Below, piece after piece: positions 51,979 to 60,894 of a stretch of 64,000 nt of DNA. Under the pieces are notes generated by a model that saw nothing but the letters and a program-made list of their open reading frames with translations, did no database searches and had not been told where the DNA came from. The position numbers and the translations under genes are program-made. Numbering within the stretch: the first letter of the stretch is position 1; each line of letters begins with the position of its first letter. The DNA comes from an uncultured Paracoccaceae bacterium (GTDB lineage Bacteria; Pseudomonadota; Alphaproteobacteria; Rhodobacterales; Rhodobacteraceae). The stretch spans positions 1-64,000 of the forward strand of contig CALSOO010000001.1 of assembly GCA_943787985.1 (NCBI GenBank). The letters are read 5' to 3'.

Positions 51979-52620
51979 ATTACCCCCTGTAAATAAGGAT
52001 CATCGCCTGAATTGGGATTTGGCTTGAGCTGCACTTTCGTGGCCCGTGTTCGATCATGCGATAGCGCAAGAGCACGACCTGCTTAATGGGGCAGGATTGT
52101 GCAAGCTAATGCTGGCTTGATTGCCGTTTCGCGCCACCGTGCCACAACGATATCCACTGCGGTTGGCGTTGGGTGATTGTCGAAATCGTGATTAATTGCG
52201 TTCATCTTGTTGATCCTTTGTCCGGTGCGCCTAACCCATCCGCGCCTCAACCTCTGCACCTGGCACGATTGCGGATGCGCCAGGTGTGTTGGCAGGGCCT
52301 TATTCGGGGCGCATGTCTTGGCCATTTGGGCTTCAAGCCCAGCGGCAATCGCATAAATGCCATCACCCGCTTCATCATACAAATCCAGCGCTACCACGGC
52401 GGCGCGTAAGTGCATTGATGTTTTCAATATTGAGGTTTTCGAGCCTATTGTTGTTGGCGTCCTCAAAGAGCATCCCGCCGAAGGCTATGTTTTCGCCCAA
52501 TCCAAAATTGTAAAAAATAAGGCTGAAAGCCAAAACCTTAATCACCGCTCACACCCCGCTGGGGGCTTGGTGCGTTTGATACATAAGGCCGCAAATTTAA
52601 AGCGGGCTCATCATTAAAAT
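51979..52620. other. AT-rich degenerate stretch with phage-like remnants
   Basis: No complete gene is visible over about 640 bases. On the complement, 52083-52205 encodes a 40-residue peptide (MNAINHDFDNHPTPTAVDIV...) with AAAGGATCAACAAG before its ATG. Further upstream the frame contains LRAAVVALDLYDEAGDGIYAIAAGLEA, reminiscent of small proteins in Roseobacter transposable phages, broken by frame changes. Base composition is more AT-rich than the flanks. I read it as decayed early genes of the same element as the truncated transposase. Confidence 0.45.
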
Positions 52621-52643
52621 ATATTCCGTTCCCCCCCAACGCC

Positions 52644-52658
52644 GGGGGCAGAGCCCCC
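52644..52658 (-). terminator. Hairpin after yghU
   Basis: GGGGGC-AGA-GCCCCC, a six-base-pair GC stem 11 bases beyond the yghU stop. On the complement it is followed by GGCGTTGGGGGGG rather than a T-run, so termination efficiency is doubtful. Confidence 0.5.
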
Positions 52659-52669
52659 AGCACCAGTGG

Positions 52670-53542
52670 CTATGTGTCGCCACCGATCTTGTCTTGTGTT
52701 CGGGTGTCGAAATCCGACGCATCATGGCGTTCATGGAGTTGTTCAGATGGATCACCAAAGGGGCGGTTGACCATACGACCGCGTTTGACTGCAGGGCGCG
52801 CATCGATTTTCTCTGCCCATGCCATCACATGGGTGTAGCTGGCCACGTCCAGAAACTCGGCTGCAGAATACAGACGACCCAAAACCAGTTGCCCGTACCA
52901 CGACCAAACAGCCATGTCCGCAATCGTGTAATCGTCACCGGCCAAATAGGGGCGTTCAGCCAATTGGCGGTCCAGAACGTCAAGCTGGCGTTTGGTTTCC
53001 ATGGTAAAGCGGTTGATGGGGTATTCGTACTTTTCAGGCGCGTAAGCATAGAAATGGCCAAACCCCCCACCCAAATACGGCGCGCTGCCCATCTGCCAAA
53101 AGACCCAGTTCATGACCTCGGCTTTCGCGGCGGGATCCGTGGGGAGGAACTCACCAAACTTTTCCGCAAGGTAAACCATGATCGAGGCACTCTCGAACAA
53201 GCGCACGGGCGTGTCGCCGGACCGGTCCATCATTGCCGGAATTTTCGAGTTTGGGTTGATGTCCACAAATCCCGAGCTGAATTGGTCACCTTCACCGATA
53301 TTCACAAGGTAGGCGTCATATTCTGCGCCTGAGTGTCCCAAAGCCAGCAACTCTTCGAGCATTACGGTGACTTTAACGCCGTTGGGTGTCGCCAGTGAGT
53401 GCAGCTGCAACGGGTGCTTGCCTACGGGCAGATCCTTGTCGTGGGTCGGTCCTGCGATCGGGCGGTTGATGTTGGCAAATTTTCCGCCCGAGGACGTGTC
53501 CCATGTCCAAACGGCTGGGGGTGTGTAGGTTGGATCGCTCAT
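52670..53542 (-). CDS. yghU: YghU-like glutathione-dependent disulfide oxidoreductase
   Basis: 290 residues, GST superfamily Nu class. YghU marks: an N-terminal extension YTPPAVWTWDTSSGGKFANINRP, the substrate/glutathione site LATPNGVKVTVMLEELLALG and GFVDINPNSKIPAM, SASIMVYLAEKFG, and the helical domain with NWVFWQMGSAPYLGGGFGHFY. E. coli YghU uses two GSH molecules to reduce disulfides and peroxides. It stands alone between mobile remnants and the exporter gene. The family assignment is firm. Confidence 0.92.
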   Translation of the reverse strand: MSDPTYTPPAVWTWDTSSGGKFANINRPIAGPTHDKDLPVGKHPLQLHSLATPNGVKVTVMLEELLALGHSGAEYDAYLVNIGEGDQFSSGFVDINPNSKIPAMMDRSGDTPVRLFESASIMVYLAEKFGEFLPTDPAAKAEVMNWVFWQMGSAPYLGGGFGHFYAYAPEKYEYPINRFTMETKRQLDVLDRQLAERPYLAGDDYTIADMAVWSWYGQLVLGRLYSAAEFLDVASYTHVMAWAEKIDARPAVKRGRMVNRPFGDPSEQLHERHDASDFDTRTQDKIGGDT

Positions 53543-53619
53543 AGGGAAGACCTTTCGTTGAGGGTTGCTCTCAACCTAAGCGCTGCAGATTTGGGTGCAA
53601 GGGCGCGATGGTGCACAGC

Positions 53620-54459
53620 TTACGTTTGACGCTGCGACCACAAAATGGCGGCCAAGATGATCGCACCTCCCAAGAGGGTTTGGGACGTCGGCACTTCGCT
53701 GAGAACTAGAAACGCCAAAAGCGGCGCCAAGGGCATTTCGAGGATCGACAACAACGCCGTCTCTGCCGAGGGCAATCGCCGTGCGCCTTCGGAGAGCGTG
53801 ACGGAAGCGGTGGCAAACACCAAACCAAACGCAATCAGAACAGGCAGTTCTGCAAGGGGAACGTCAAAAGGTGCGCCCAAGAAAAGCGCAACAGGAAGCA
53901 AGATGATCGAGGACAACGCAGCAGGTAGTACAGCGGGAGTTTCAGGAAAGCGGCGGTAGATGACCATGGTGCTGGCCATCATCAAAGTCATCAGCAGGGC
54001 AAGCAGATCTCCACCCAAGTGCCCCGCACCAAGAGACCCGGACAGGATCACAAACACACCGCCAAACGCCACACTGGCCGCAATTATCACTGATTTGCTT
54101 GGGGCTTCTTTGATCGCCACCCATGATAAGGCTGCGGCCATAAACGGGGCGGCGGCGTAGATCATTGCAACATTCGCCACACTGCTCAGTTTGAACGCTG
54201 GAATAAATGCCGCAGTGCCTATGCCCATCAGCAGGGCAGCAAGCAATCCGGGCCCTTTTAGCGCACGCGCTTCAGCGCCCAGGGAACCGCGCAACGCCTG
54301 AAAAGAAAGCGTGAAACCTGCCGCAAACACACCGCGCCAAAAGATGATGTCCCATGCGGCGGTCTCTACGCCTCTGGTGAAAATGCCGGCAGAGCTGAAA
54401 ACGATGGCGGAGACGATGACAAGTGATACGCCGACGCGATGCTGTGAGTGTTGAGGCAT
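53620..54459 (-). CDS. EamA/DMT family transporter
   Basis: 279 residues with ten predicted membrane spans in two EamA repeats (about 8-140 and 150-279), e.g. AAPFMAAALSWVAIKEAPS at the end of repeat one and LSILEMPLAPLLAFLVLSEVPT at the end of repeat two. Such proteins export amino acids or other metabolites. It is divergent from a WYL-type regulator gene, with a gap of about 97 bases that should hold both promoters; the regulator may control it. Confidence 0.87.
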   Translation of the reverse strand: MPQHSQHRVGVSLVIVSAIVFSSAGIFTRGVETAAWDIIFWRGVFAAGFTLSFQALRGSLGAEARALKGPGLLAALLMGIGTAAFIPAFKLSSVANVAMIYAAAPFMAAALSWVAIKEAPSKSVIIAASVAFGGVFVILSGSLGAGHLGGDLLALLMTLMMASTMVIYRRFPETPAVLPAALSSIILLPVALFLGAPFDVPLAELPVLIAFGLVFATASVTLSEGARRLPSAETALLSILEMPLAPLLAFLVLSEVPTSQTLLGGAIILAAILWSQRQT

Positions 54460-54555
54460 TGGATTGTCCTGTTAGGTGCGCCGTTGCTACTGCAATCCTC
54501 CTGACAGCTATGTGTCAGTGGTGATATGGTAAAACGGATCCTTCCGGAGGCTGCT

Positions 54556-55236
54556 ATGTCCAAAACAAATCGATTCTTCGAGATCATCCAGATGTTGCGC
54601 ACAGCCTCGCGCCCGGTCTTGGCTCAGGAGTTGGCGGATGCGCTTGAGGTATCTGTGCGGACGATTTACCGCGATATCGCGACACTGCAGGCCCGCCAAA
54701 CGCCCATCCTTGGGGAGGCGGGGGTGGGGTATGTGATGCGCAAAGGGTATGATCTGCCGCCTCTGAACCTTGAGTTGGAGGAGGCCGAGGCAGTGGCCGT
54801 TGGGCTGAGCATGATTGCGCGGACAGGAGATACCGCATTGTGGCGCGCGGCGGGTCGTGCGGCGCGCAAATTGCACGCGGCGGCGCCCGGCACGCGCCAG
54901 TTGATCGCTTCATCTTACGGGATTGAAGCGCCGGCTGTGGAGCTTGGTTTGGTGCGGAAAGCAATCCGTGCAGAGCATAAAATGCGGATCACATATCAAG
55001 ACGCTCAAGGCATTGAGACGGCGCGCACGATCTGGCCTGTGGCGATGATTTACTACATGGATGCCGCGATGCTTGTCGCGTGGTGTGAGCTGCGCGGAGC
55101 TCTGCGTCACTTCCGCATGGACCGTATGCCTGAATGCACAACGCTAGCAGACCGGTTCGAGGGCAAAGGGGCTGCGTTGCTTGTCCTTTGGGAGCAGACT
55201 CAAAAAGAGATGACAGTTTCAACGCAGACAATGTGA
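54556..55236 (+). CDS. YafY-like HTH/WYL transcriptional regulator
   Basis: 226 residues from MSKTNRFFEIIQML with CCGGAGG before the ATG. HTH_11 domain (1-60; ELADALEVSVRTIYRDIATL), then a WYL domain with KMRITYQDAQGIETARTIWPVAMIYYMDAAMLVAWCELRGALRHFRMDRM. WYL domains bind small molecules or nucleic acids. It is divergent from the EamA transporter gene, its probable target. It is followed by an exhausted region with a decayed transporter gene. Confidence 0.88.
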   Translation: MSKTNRFFEIIQMLRTASRPVLAQELADALEVSVRTIYRDIATLQARQTPILGEAGVGYVMRKGYDLPPLNLELEEAEAVAVGLSMIARTGDTALWRAAGRAARKLHAAAPGTRQLIASSYGIEAPAVELGLVRKAIRAEHKMRITYQDAQGIETARTIWPVAMIYYMDAAMLVAWCELRGALRHFRMDRMPECTTLADRFEGKGAALLVLWEQTQKEMTVSTQTM

Positions 55237-55346
55237 GAAAAATCCCACTGACTTTATGAAATGGACTGGAACTACAGAAACGATATATTTTCAGTGTGAT
55301 TTCGCCCGCTCTATCCCTGCACGACGCCGCAGCGAAGGAACATGAG

Positions 55347-55540
55347 ATGGATATGATCACAGACGTCGCTGCGACTATCATCGCGCAAATGTAAAAGCGG
55401 ACCTTGGCGTTTTTGATCGGGGGTTGATGGTGGCCGCAATGGGTCGCAAGCTGGACGTCCCTGAGCCACTCTACAAGTTTATTCCCTTGTTGCTGTTGCT
55501 CAAAGCCGGAATTGGGGCGGCTTTTCGTTTGAGGTCCTAA
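55347..55540 (+). pseudogene. Remnant of a SbtA-like (DUF897) bicarbonate transporter
   Basis: A start MDMITDVAATIIAQM is ended by TAA after 15 codons. Further on, one frame gives RKLDVPEPLYKFIPLLLLLKAGIGAAF up to a stop at 55538. The two pieces resemble the opening spans of SbtA-type sodium-bicarbonate transporters (IPEPLYKFLPLYLLL-like). Only about 60 codons remain; a nonsense codon, frame change and 3' deletion make it nonfunctional. Identification is by eye. Confidence 0.4.
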
Positions 55541-55600
55541 AAAGCCGCTCAACCAAGCGTGTGTGAGCAGAAGAGCGACAAGAACGCCCCCCGAAACACG

Positions 55601-55627
55601 AAAAAACCGCCCCCCGAGGGAGCGGTT
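55601..55627 (-). terminator. Rho-independent terminator after rpmJ
   Basis: On the complement AACCGCTCCC - TCGG - GGGCGGTT then TTTT: a long stem with one G-U pair and a run of six T, 26 bases after the rpmJ stop. Confidence 0.85.
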
Positions 55628-55652
55628 CATTCAAAATCATGCAGCCAATGGC

Positions 55653-55778
55653 TTAACCTTGGCGGGCTTTGAACCGTGGGTTCGTTTTGTTGATAACATA
55701 AACACGGCCTTTACGACGCACGATGCGGCAATCACGGTGCCGGCTTTTGAGCGAACGAAGCGAGTTGCGAACCTTCAT
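55653..55778 (-). CDS. rpmJ: Ribosomal protein L36
   Basis: 41 residues, [20 protein letters not shown] and [21 protein letters not shown]. It is the basic, longer L36 form typical of proteobacteria that lacks the full zinc-binding CxxC...CxxH set (a single Cys remains), that is the zinc-independent (YkgO-like) type. AGGAAGGATTCGTACC precedes the ATG. It has its own terminator and lies next to tRNA-Val, not in the alpha operon with rpsM. Confidence 0.95.
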   Translation of the reverse strand: MKVRNSLRSLKSRHRDCRIVRRKGRVYVINKTNPRFKARQG

Positions 55779-55887
55779 GGTACGAATCCTTCCTGTTGTC
55801 TGGGCGCGAACCAGCGCCGGTTAATCGAAGTCTGGCGGATGCCAAACGATGTGTCGGGTGCCTGACCAAAGCCAGACTGTAAAGCGA

Positions 55888-55962
55888 TGGTGGGAGATAC
55901 AAGGATCGAACTTGTGACCCCTTCGATGTCAACGAAGTGCTCTACCGCTGAGCTAATCCCCC
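55888..55962 (-). tRNA. tRNA-Val (GAC)
   Basis: Read on the complement. Acceptor arms GGGGGAT and ATCTCCC pair (one G-U), the D-arm holds AGCTCAGCGGTAGAGC, the anticodon stem CTTCG/CGAAG encloses TTGACAT (anticodon GAC), the T-arm has ACAAG TTCGATC CTTGT, and the 3' CCA is encoded. Decodes GUC and GUU. Confidence 0.96.
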
Positions 55963-56116
55963 ACGCCAACCGATTTGCAAGCCTTTGCCCCAAAACAAAA
56001 ATGGGGCGCGAATTCGCGCGCCGGTATCGGGCGTATAAAAGGAGTCGCCACAGGGATCAAGGGCTTTTGGCTTTTGTATCTTTCAGTCTATGATATTCCT
56101 CAAGACAGGAGCCTAA

Positions 56117-56977
56117 ATGCCCAAGTTTGCTTATGAAGTTCTGCATCCTGACACACAGTCATCCTGTGTTGTTTTCGCCTCTCCGCATTCGGGGCGCGAC
56201 TACCCGTGGAGTTTTTTACGTAAAACTGTCTTGGATGAGCACACTATTCGCTCTTCCGAGGACGCATTTGTGGATCGGTTGTTTGAATGCGCTCCACAGT
56301 TCGGGGCGACTTTTCTAAAGGCGGGTGCGCCGCGCGCCTATATCGATCTAAATCGCAGCGCGGACGAATTGGACCCGGCCTTGATCGAAGGGGTGCGCAA
56401 ATCAGGGCACAATCCGCGTATTGCGTCGGGTTTGGGCGTGATTCCCCGCGTGGTTGCCAATGGCCGTGCAATATATCGCGGAAAAATTTCACAGTTCGAG
56501 GCCGAAGAGCGCATCAACATGTATTGGCGTCCCTATCATGAGATGCTGCAAAAAATGCTGGACCAAATCCGTCAGCGTCATGGGCAGGCTGTTTTGATTG
56601 ATTGCCACTCCATGCCGCATGAGGCGATGGACGGTGTGGCCCGTGGCGGCATGCGCCGTCCTGACATTGTTTTGGGCGACCGCTTTGGCGCGGCGGCCGT
56701 TGGTGATGTTGTGGATCGAATCGAGGCCGCGTTTGTGTCAGCAGGTTTCATTGTGACCCGAAACGCGCCTTTTGCGGGGGCCTACATCACCCAAGCGTAC
56801 GGCCGTCCGTCACGTGGGCAGCACGCGGTTCAGGTGGAAATCGACCGTTCGATTTACATGAACGAGCAGTTGATCCGCCCCAACGGTAGCTTTGAGGATG
56901 TGCGCGCGGCACTGCGCCGTGTGGTGGCCGATGTCGCGGGCATTGGTCAAGAACGGGTGCCTTTGGCGGCGGAATAG
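56117..56977 (+). CDS. N-formylglutamate amidohydrolase family protein
   Basis: 286 residues of the FGase (HutG-type) family. Signatures: VVFASPHSGRDYPW near residue 20, SSEDAFVDRLF, AYIDLNRSADELDP, YWRPYHEML, VLIDCHSMP and QVEIDRSIYMNE. The His/Glu/Asp set suggests a metal hydrolase. In histidine degradation the enzyme releases formate and glutamate from N-formylglutamate. No hut genes are nearby, so the physiological substrate is uncertain. GACAGGAGCC precedes the ATG. A methyltransferase gene follows after 48 bases. Confidence 0.88.
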   Translation: MPKFAYEVLHPDTQSSCVVFASPHSGRDYPWSFLRKTVLDEHTIRSSEDAFVDRLFECAPQFGATFLKAGAPRAYIDLNRSADELDPALIEGVRKSGHNPRIASGLGVIPRVVANGRAIYRGKISQFEAEERINMYWRPYHEMLQKMLDQIRQRHGQAVLIDCHSMPHEAMDGVARGGMRRPDIVLGDRFGAAAVGDVVDRIEAAFVSAGFIVTRNAPFAGAYITQAYGRPSRGQHAVQVEIDRSIYMNEQLIRPNGSFEDVRAALRRVVADVAGIGQERVPLAAE

Positions 56978-57025
56978 TGTGAAACCCCTCGCCCTGCCTG
57001 CCCGTGCACGCTAGAGGCTGGTGTC

Positions 57026-58132
57026 ATGGAAACAGATTTCGAGATATTTTTGGCGACGGCTCCCGGATTGGAAACCGTCTTGCAAGCCGAAGCCGCAGCC
57101 CTTGGGTTTGCGGCTCCTGAAGCGGTTGCCGGTGGCGTCAATGTGCGCGGTGACTGGCATGATGTGTGGCGTGCAAACTTGCATCTGCGCGGCGCCAACC
57201 GTGTGTTGGCCCGTATCGGATCGTTTCGTGTGATGCACCTTGCACAGCTCGACAAACGCGCGCGCAAATTTCTGTGGTGCGATGTGTTGCGCCCCGATGT
57301 GCCGGTGAAGGTCGAAGTCACCTGCCGAAAATCCCGAGTTTACCATGCCGGTGCCGCGACCCAGCGCATTGAAACCGCGATCACCGAAGAATTGGGCGCG
57401 CCGATTTCCAAAGACGCGGCGATACGGGTCATGGTGCGTATTGAAGATGATTTGTGCACGATCAGTTTGGACACGTCCGGAGAACTGCTGCACAAACGAG
57501 GTCACAAGGAAGCCGTCGGCAAAGCCCCGATGCGCGAAACCCTGGCCAGTATGTTTTTGCGCCAATGCGGGTATGACGGCCGCGAACCGGTGGTTGATCC
57601 GATGTGTGGTTCCGGAACGTTTGTGATTGAGGCTGCCGAAATGGCGATGGGCCTCCCCGCCGGGCGCGCGCGGGCCTTCGGATTTGAGCAACTTGCAAGT
57701 TTTGATGCAAGCGCGTGGGACGAGATGAAGGCGGCCACCGTGTCGCACGAAACGAATGTGCGGTTCCAGGGGTCTGATCGGGATGCAGGCGCTGTTCGCA
57801 TGGCCACGTCCAATGCGGAGCGTGCCGGTGTGGCTGGAGTTGTTGGCTTTGAGATGCACCCTTTTACGGATGCGACCCCGCCCGATGGTCCCCGCGGATT
57901 GGTCATGATCAATCCGCCCTATGGTGCGCGGATCGGGAACAAAAAGCTGCTGTATTCTGTCTATGCGGGCCTTGGCACAGTGTTGAAAACGCGGTTCAGG
58001 GGCTGGCGTGTTGGGATGGTAACAAGTGAACCGGCGTTGGCGCGTGCCAGTGGGTTGCCCTTTGCCAAACCTGTTTCGCCCGTAGCGCATGGCGGATTGC
58101 GTGTGAACCTGTTTCAAACCAAACCGCTTTGA
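57026..58132 (+). CDS. THUMP-domain RNA guanine N2-methyltransferase (RlmL/Trm11-like)
   Basis: 368 residues. N-terminal THUMP domain (about 1-155; FLATAPGLETVLQAEAAALG, VEVTCRKSRVYHAGA) and C-terminal UPF0020 Rossmann methyltransferase domain with DPMCGSGTFVIEAAEMA (SAM loop), GSDRDAGAVRMATSNAERAGV and catalytic NPPYGARIG (N-P-P-Y, amino-group methylation). This corresponds to the RlmL N-terminal half that makes m2G2445 in 23S rRNA in E. coli; the RlmK half is missing, as in alphaproteobacteria. Confidence 0.9.
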   Translation: METDFEIFLATAPGLETVLQAEAAALGFAAPEAVAGGVNVRGDWHDVWRANLHLRGANRVLARIGSFRVMHLAQLDKRARKFLWCDVLRPDVPVKVEVTCRKSRVYHAGAATQRIETAITEELGAPISKDAAIRVMVRIEDDLCTISLDTSGELLHKRGHKEAVGKAPMRETLASMFLRQCGYDGREPVVDPMCGSGTFVIEAAEMAMGLPAGRARAFGFEQLASFDASAWDEMKAATVSHETNVRFQGSDRDAGAVRMATSNAERAGVAGVVGFEMHPFTDATPPDGPRGLVMINPPYGARIGNKKLLYSVYAGLGTVLKTRFRGWRVGMVTSEPALARASGLPFAKPVSPVAHGGLRVNLFQTKPL

Positions 58133-58228
58133 TCCAAAGGCCGCGCTGGCGCGCGATTCCATGTTTTGTTTGGTGGCTCCTCACGCGAGGCTGAAAAAGG
58201 CGCCGTTCTCCATTTTTGCAAGTTTGCG

Positions 58229-59482
58229 TTACCGCAATGCCCGTCCTTTGACGATTGCGTCGCTTCCGAATTTCTCGCGTATTTTGTCAGTGGCCCGTTC
58301 CGCCGCATTGCGCTTGCTTGCTTGTGGATCGAGCAGGTCGCCTGACAGATCGGCACCGTCTGCGTCCACCAAATGCGATATCCCACATCCGATCAGTCTG
58401 TAGGGTCCTTCATCTCCGACTTGATCAAACAGGTTTCGTGCTGTTCGGTAGATGGTGTCCGCCATATGTGTTGCATCGGTGAGGGACAGTCTGCGCGTCA
58501 GGGATGTGTGGTTGGCCCTTTTGAGTTTAAGGGTCACAACCCGTCCTGCCACGCCTTTGGCTTTGGCCCGGTCGGACACTTGTTCGGCCAGTCGCCAGAT
58601 GTGTCCGTCCAAAATGTCGGTACTGGCAGTGTCCTCGTTAAACGTGGTCTCTTTGGAGATTGATTTGACCGGTTCATGTGCAGACACGCGCCGTTTGTCT
58701 TGCCCCCGCGCCAAATGCCAAAGCCTGTCACCCATCCCACCAAACCGTGCGATGAGGTCTGTGCGCTCCCAGCGCAGAAGGTCAGAGAAGGTGCGAATTC
58801 CTGCTTTGTCCAGCGAGGCCCGCGTCACGGCCCCAACCCCCCAAATCATGCTCACGGGTTTGTCGCGTAGAAAATCGTTTGTTTCCGCCTTGCCAATCAC
58901 AGAAAATCCGCGGGGTTTGTTCAGATCAGAGGCAACTTTGGCAAGGAATTTGTTGTGGCTTAGTCCGATAGAGCCCGAGAGTCCAAGTTCATCCCGCATC
59001 CGTTTGATCAAACGCGCCAACATCACGGCAGGGGGCGCGCCATGCAATCGCGCTGTGCCGGTAAGATCCATAAAGGCCTCGTCCAGAGACAGGGGTTCGA
59101 TGCTGGGCGTCATCTCTTCCATCAAGGCGCGGATCGCTTTGGAGGCATCCACGTAGGCTTGCATGCGGGGCTTGATGATGACGGCGTCCGGGCAAAGTTT
59201 GAGGGCTTGGAACATCGGCATTGCAGAGCGCACGCCCCTGATCCGCGCCACATAGCAGGCCGTGGACACGACACCACGCCGCCCCCCGCCAATGATAACG
59301 GGTTTGTCCGTTAGGCTTGGGTCGTCGCGCTTTTCCACGCTGGCATAGAAGGCATCGCAGTCCATGTGTGCTATTGTGAGGTCATAGAGTTCATCATGTG
59401 CAAGTGTGCGTGGGCTTGCGCAGGCCGGGCAGCGCCGTCCGGCTTCAAATTCGTGCAAACAGTCGCGACAAAGGGATGGCAT
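58229..59482 (-). CDS. dinB: DNA polymerase IV, DinB
   Basis: 417 residues of Y-family polymerase. The catalytic residues are in HMDCDAFYASVEKRD and LSLDEAFMDLTG; GLSHNKFLAKVASDLNKP and the thumb HhH MIWGVGAVTRASLDKAGI follow. The little finger spans about 270-380. A zinc-ribbon-like start, Cys5-x2-Cys8 and Cys18-x2-Cys21, precedes the palm, a common alphaproteobacterial variant. The usual beta-clamp motif is not evident at the C-terminus, which ends GSDAIVKGRALR. SOS control is expected but no clear LexA box is seen in the 52 bases before the NUDIX gene. Confidence 0.93.
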   Translation of the reverse strand: MPSLCRDCLHEFEAGRRCPACASPRTLAHDELYDLTIAHMDCDAFYASVEKRDDPSLTDKPVIIGGGRRGVVSTACYVARIRGVRSAMPMFQALKLCPDAVIIKPRMQAYVDASKAIRALMEEMTPSIEPLSLDEAFMDLTGTARLHGAPPAVMLARLIKRMRDELGLSGSIGLSHNKFLAKVASDLNKPRGFSVIGKAETNDFLRDKPVSMIWGVGAVTRASLDKAGIRTFSDLLRWERTDLIARFGGMGDRLWHLARGQDKRRVSAHEPVKSISKETTFNEDTASTDILDGHIWRLAEQVSDRAKAKGVAGRVVTLKLKRANHTSLTRRLSLTDATHMADTIYRTARNLFDQVGDEGPYRLIGCGISHLVDADGADLSGDLLDPQASKRNAAERATDKIREKFGSDAIVKGRALR

Positions 59483-59534
59483 TTGATTTACAGTTTTATG
59501 GTGGTTTGCGGCAGTTTAGCGAGGCAGGATACAA

Positions 59535-59975
59535 ATGAACATGACATTTCATGGTGCGAAACTGGCTTTGTTTCTTGGTGCGGATATTGTCTCGATTTTG
59601 CGTGATGATATCGAGCAAATACCGTTTCCTGACTATTGGGATTTACCGGGTGGAGGGCGCGAAGGCAGTGAACTGCCTGTTGAGTGTGCTTTGCGCGAAA
59701 CCCACGAAGAGGTGGGGTTGCGCATTGAGCCCGCCTCAGTGTCGTGGGGCAAACGCTTTGAGGTTAAAGGTCAGGTCAGTTGGTTTTTTGCGGCCCATTT
59801 GCCGCTCAGCATACGTGCGCAGATCGTGTTTGGAGATGAAGGACAGCGTTGGACCTTGATGTCGCCCAAACAGTTCATGGAGCATTCCAAAGCGGTTCCA
59901 CATTTTGCGCAAAGGCTTGGAGTATATCTGTCTGGAGTACCGGGGGATGAGTTTGAAAGGCCCCCCGCTGTTTAG
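59535..59975 (+). CDS. NUDIX hydrolase
   Basis: 146 residues with a complete Nudix box at about 37-59: GGGREGSELPVECALRETHEEVGL fits Gx5Ex7REUxEExGU in full. Members hydrolyse nucleoside diphosphates linked to a variable group; the flanks do not indicate which. The gene is divergent from dinB, which may hint at nucleotide sanitation. AGGATACAA precedes the ATG. Its stop codon lies inside the loop and 3' arm of a GC-rich hairpin. Confidence 0.9.
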   Translation: MNMTFHGAKLALFLGADIVSILRDDIEQIPFPDYWDLPGGGREGSELPVECALRETHEEVGLRIEPASVSWGKRFEVKGQVSWFFAAHLPLSIRAQIVFGDEGQRWTLMSPKQFMEHSKAVPHFAQRLGVYLSGVPGDEFERPPAV

Positions 59976-59983
59976 GCGGGGGG
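59961..59983. terminator. GC hairpin shared by the convergent ends of the NUDIX and pyrF genes
   Basis: CCCCCCGC-TGTTTAG-GCGGGGGG, a perfect 8-bp stem. No T-run on the + strand; on the complement only CCTTTC follows, so it is a candidate bidirectional terminator rather than a firm one. The 145 bases from here to pyrF hold no convincing gene. Confidence 0.5.
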
Positions 59984-60128
59984 AGTTGACGATCCTCAGG
60001 AAGATCGGGACCGTCGGGGAGTATCACCTGCCCCTGAGTACCACCATTGGGTGAATTCGCATAGTCGGGATATCCATACCTTCGCCAATATACGGTGGCG
60101 TGTTGTTCGAAACACACAGCCTGTTGTG

Positions 60129-60818
60129 TCACGGGAGCGATGCGATGATGTCCCGCGCGGCTTGTCCCGGGCTGTCTGCTTGCCATACGGGGCGCCCGAC
60201 AACGATGTGGTTTGCGCCGTCTTTGATTGCGCTATGTGGGGTTGCGACCCGCTTTTGATCGCCCAATGCCGCGCCGGCCGGGCGCACACCTGGGGTGACA
60301 ATCAGCTTGCCTTTTGCTTCAGGCAAGGCACGGATCAGGGCCGCTTCTTGGGGGGAGGCGATGACGCCATCAGCGCCGGCTTCCATGGCACGAGCGGCGC
60401 GTGTGACGACCAACTCCTGCACGTCACCTTGTTGAATGAGACAAGCATCGAGGTCAGCGCGATCAAGGGATGTCAGGATGGTGACCCCGAGGATTTTCAT
60501 GTTGGACCCTGCTGCCCCTTCTTTGGCGGCTTTCACCACATGCGGGTCGCCGTGCACCGTCAGGAAATCCAGATCGAACTGGGCCAAACCACGTACCGCC
60601 TTTTCAACCGTGGCGGAGATGTCAAAGAGCTTCATGTCGAGGAAAATGCGTTTGCCCTGTTCCTGCTTCAGTTCATTGGCCAAGGCAAGCCCGCCAGTCG
60701 TCAGCATCCCCAAGCCGATTTTATAAAAGTTGACGGCGTCGCCGAGGCGCGTGGCCAGTTCAAGGCCAGCATGCGCGTTGGGCACGTCGAGCGCTACAAT
60801 CAGTCTGTCATCTGTCAT
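60129..60818 (-). CDS. pyrF: Orotidine 5'-phosphate decarboxylase
   Basis: Last step of UMP synthesis: decarboxylates OMP. 229 residues. LIVALDVPNAHAGLEL at the start, the catalytic DMKLFDISATVEKAV (Asp-Lys-Asp array; here D-x-K-x-x-D), GVTILTSLD, VTPGVRPAGA and IVVGRPVWQA are all in place. Type 1 bacterial PyrF. It stands as a single gene with GGGGAATACC before the ATG, after a small uncharacterised gene ended by its own terminator. Confidence 0.95.
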   Translation of the reverse strand: MTDDRLIVALDVPNAHAGLELATRLGDAVNFYKIGLGMLTTGGLALANELKQEQGKRIFLDMKLFDISATVEKAVRGLAQFDLDFLTVHGDPHVVKAAKEGAAGSNMKILGVTILTSLDRADLDACLIQQGDVQELVVTRAARAMEAGADGVIASPQEAALIRALPEAKGKLIVTPGVRPAGAALGDQKRVATPHSAIKDGANHIVVGRPVWQADSPGQAARDIIASLP

Positions 60819-60894
60819 GGTATTCCCCTGTCACAGTCCAAAACTCTGTGGGTGCTAGACGATGTGGGGGGGCAAGTCCATTGCGAGAGGGCGT

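Noticed and set aside
52083..52466. 127-codon minus-strand frame in the AT-rich patch as an intact gene
   Set aside because: It joins unrelated-looking segments, and the only credible ribosome binding site is internal (before ATG 52205); treated as remnant.
58160..58190. Hairpin CCTC-ACGC-GAGG with A-run near the convergent ends of the methyltransferase and dinB genes
   Set aside because: Four-base-pair stem and no T-run in either sense; not a convincing terminator.
59990..60128. Possible small gene downstream of pyrF with a protein-like stretch YPDYANSPNGG
   Set aside because: The frame has no start of its own outside pyrF and overlaps the NUDIX gene antisense; too weak to call.
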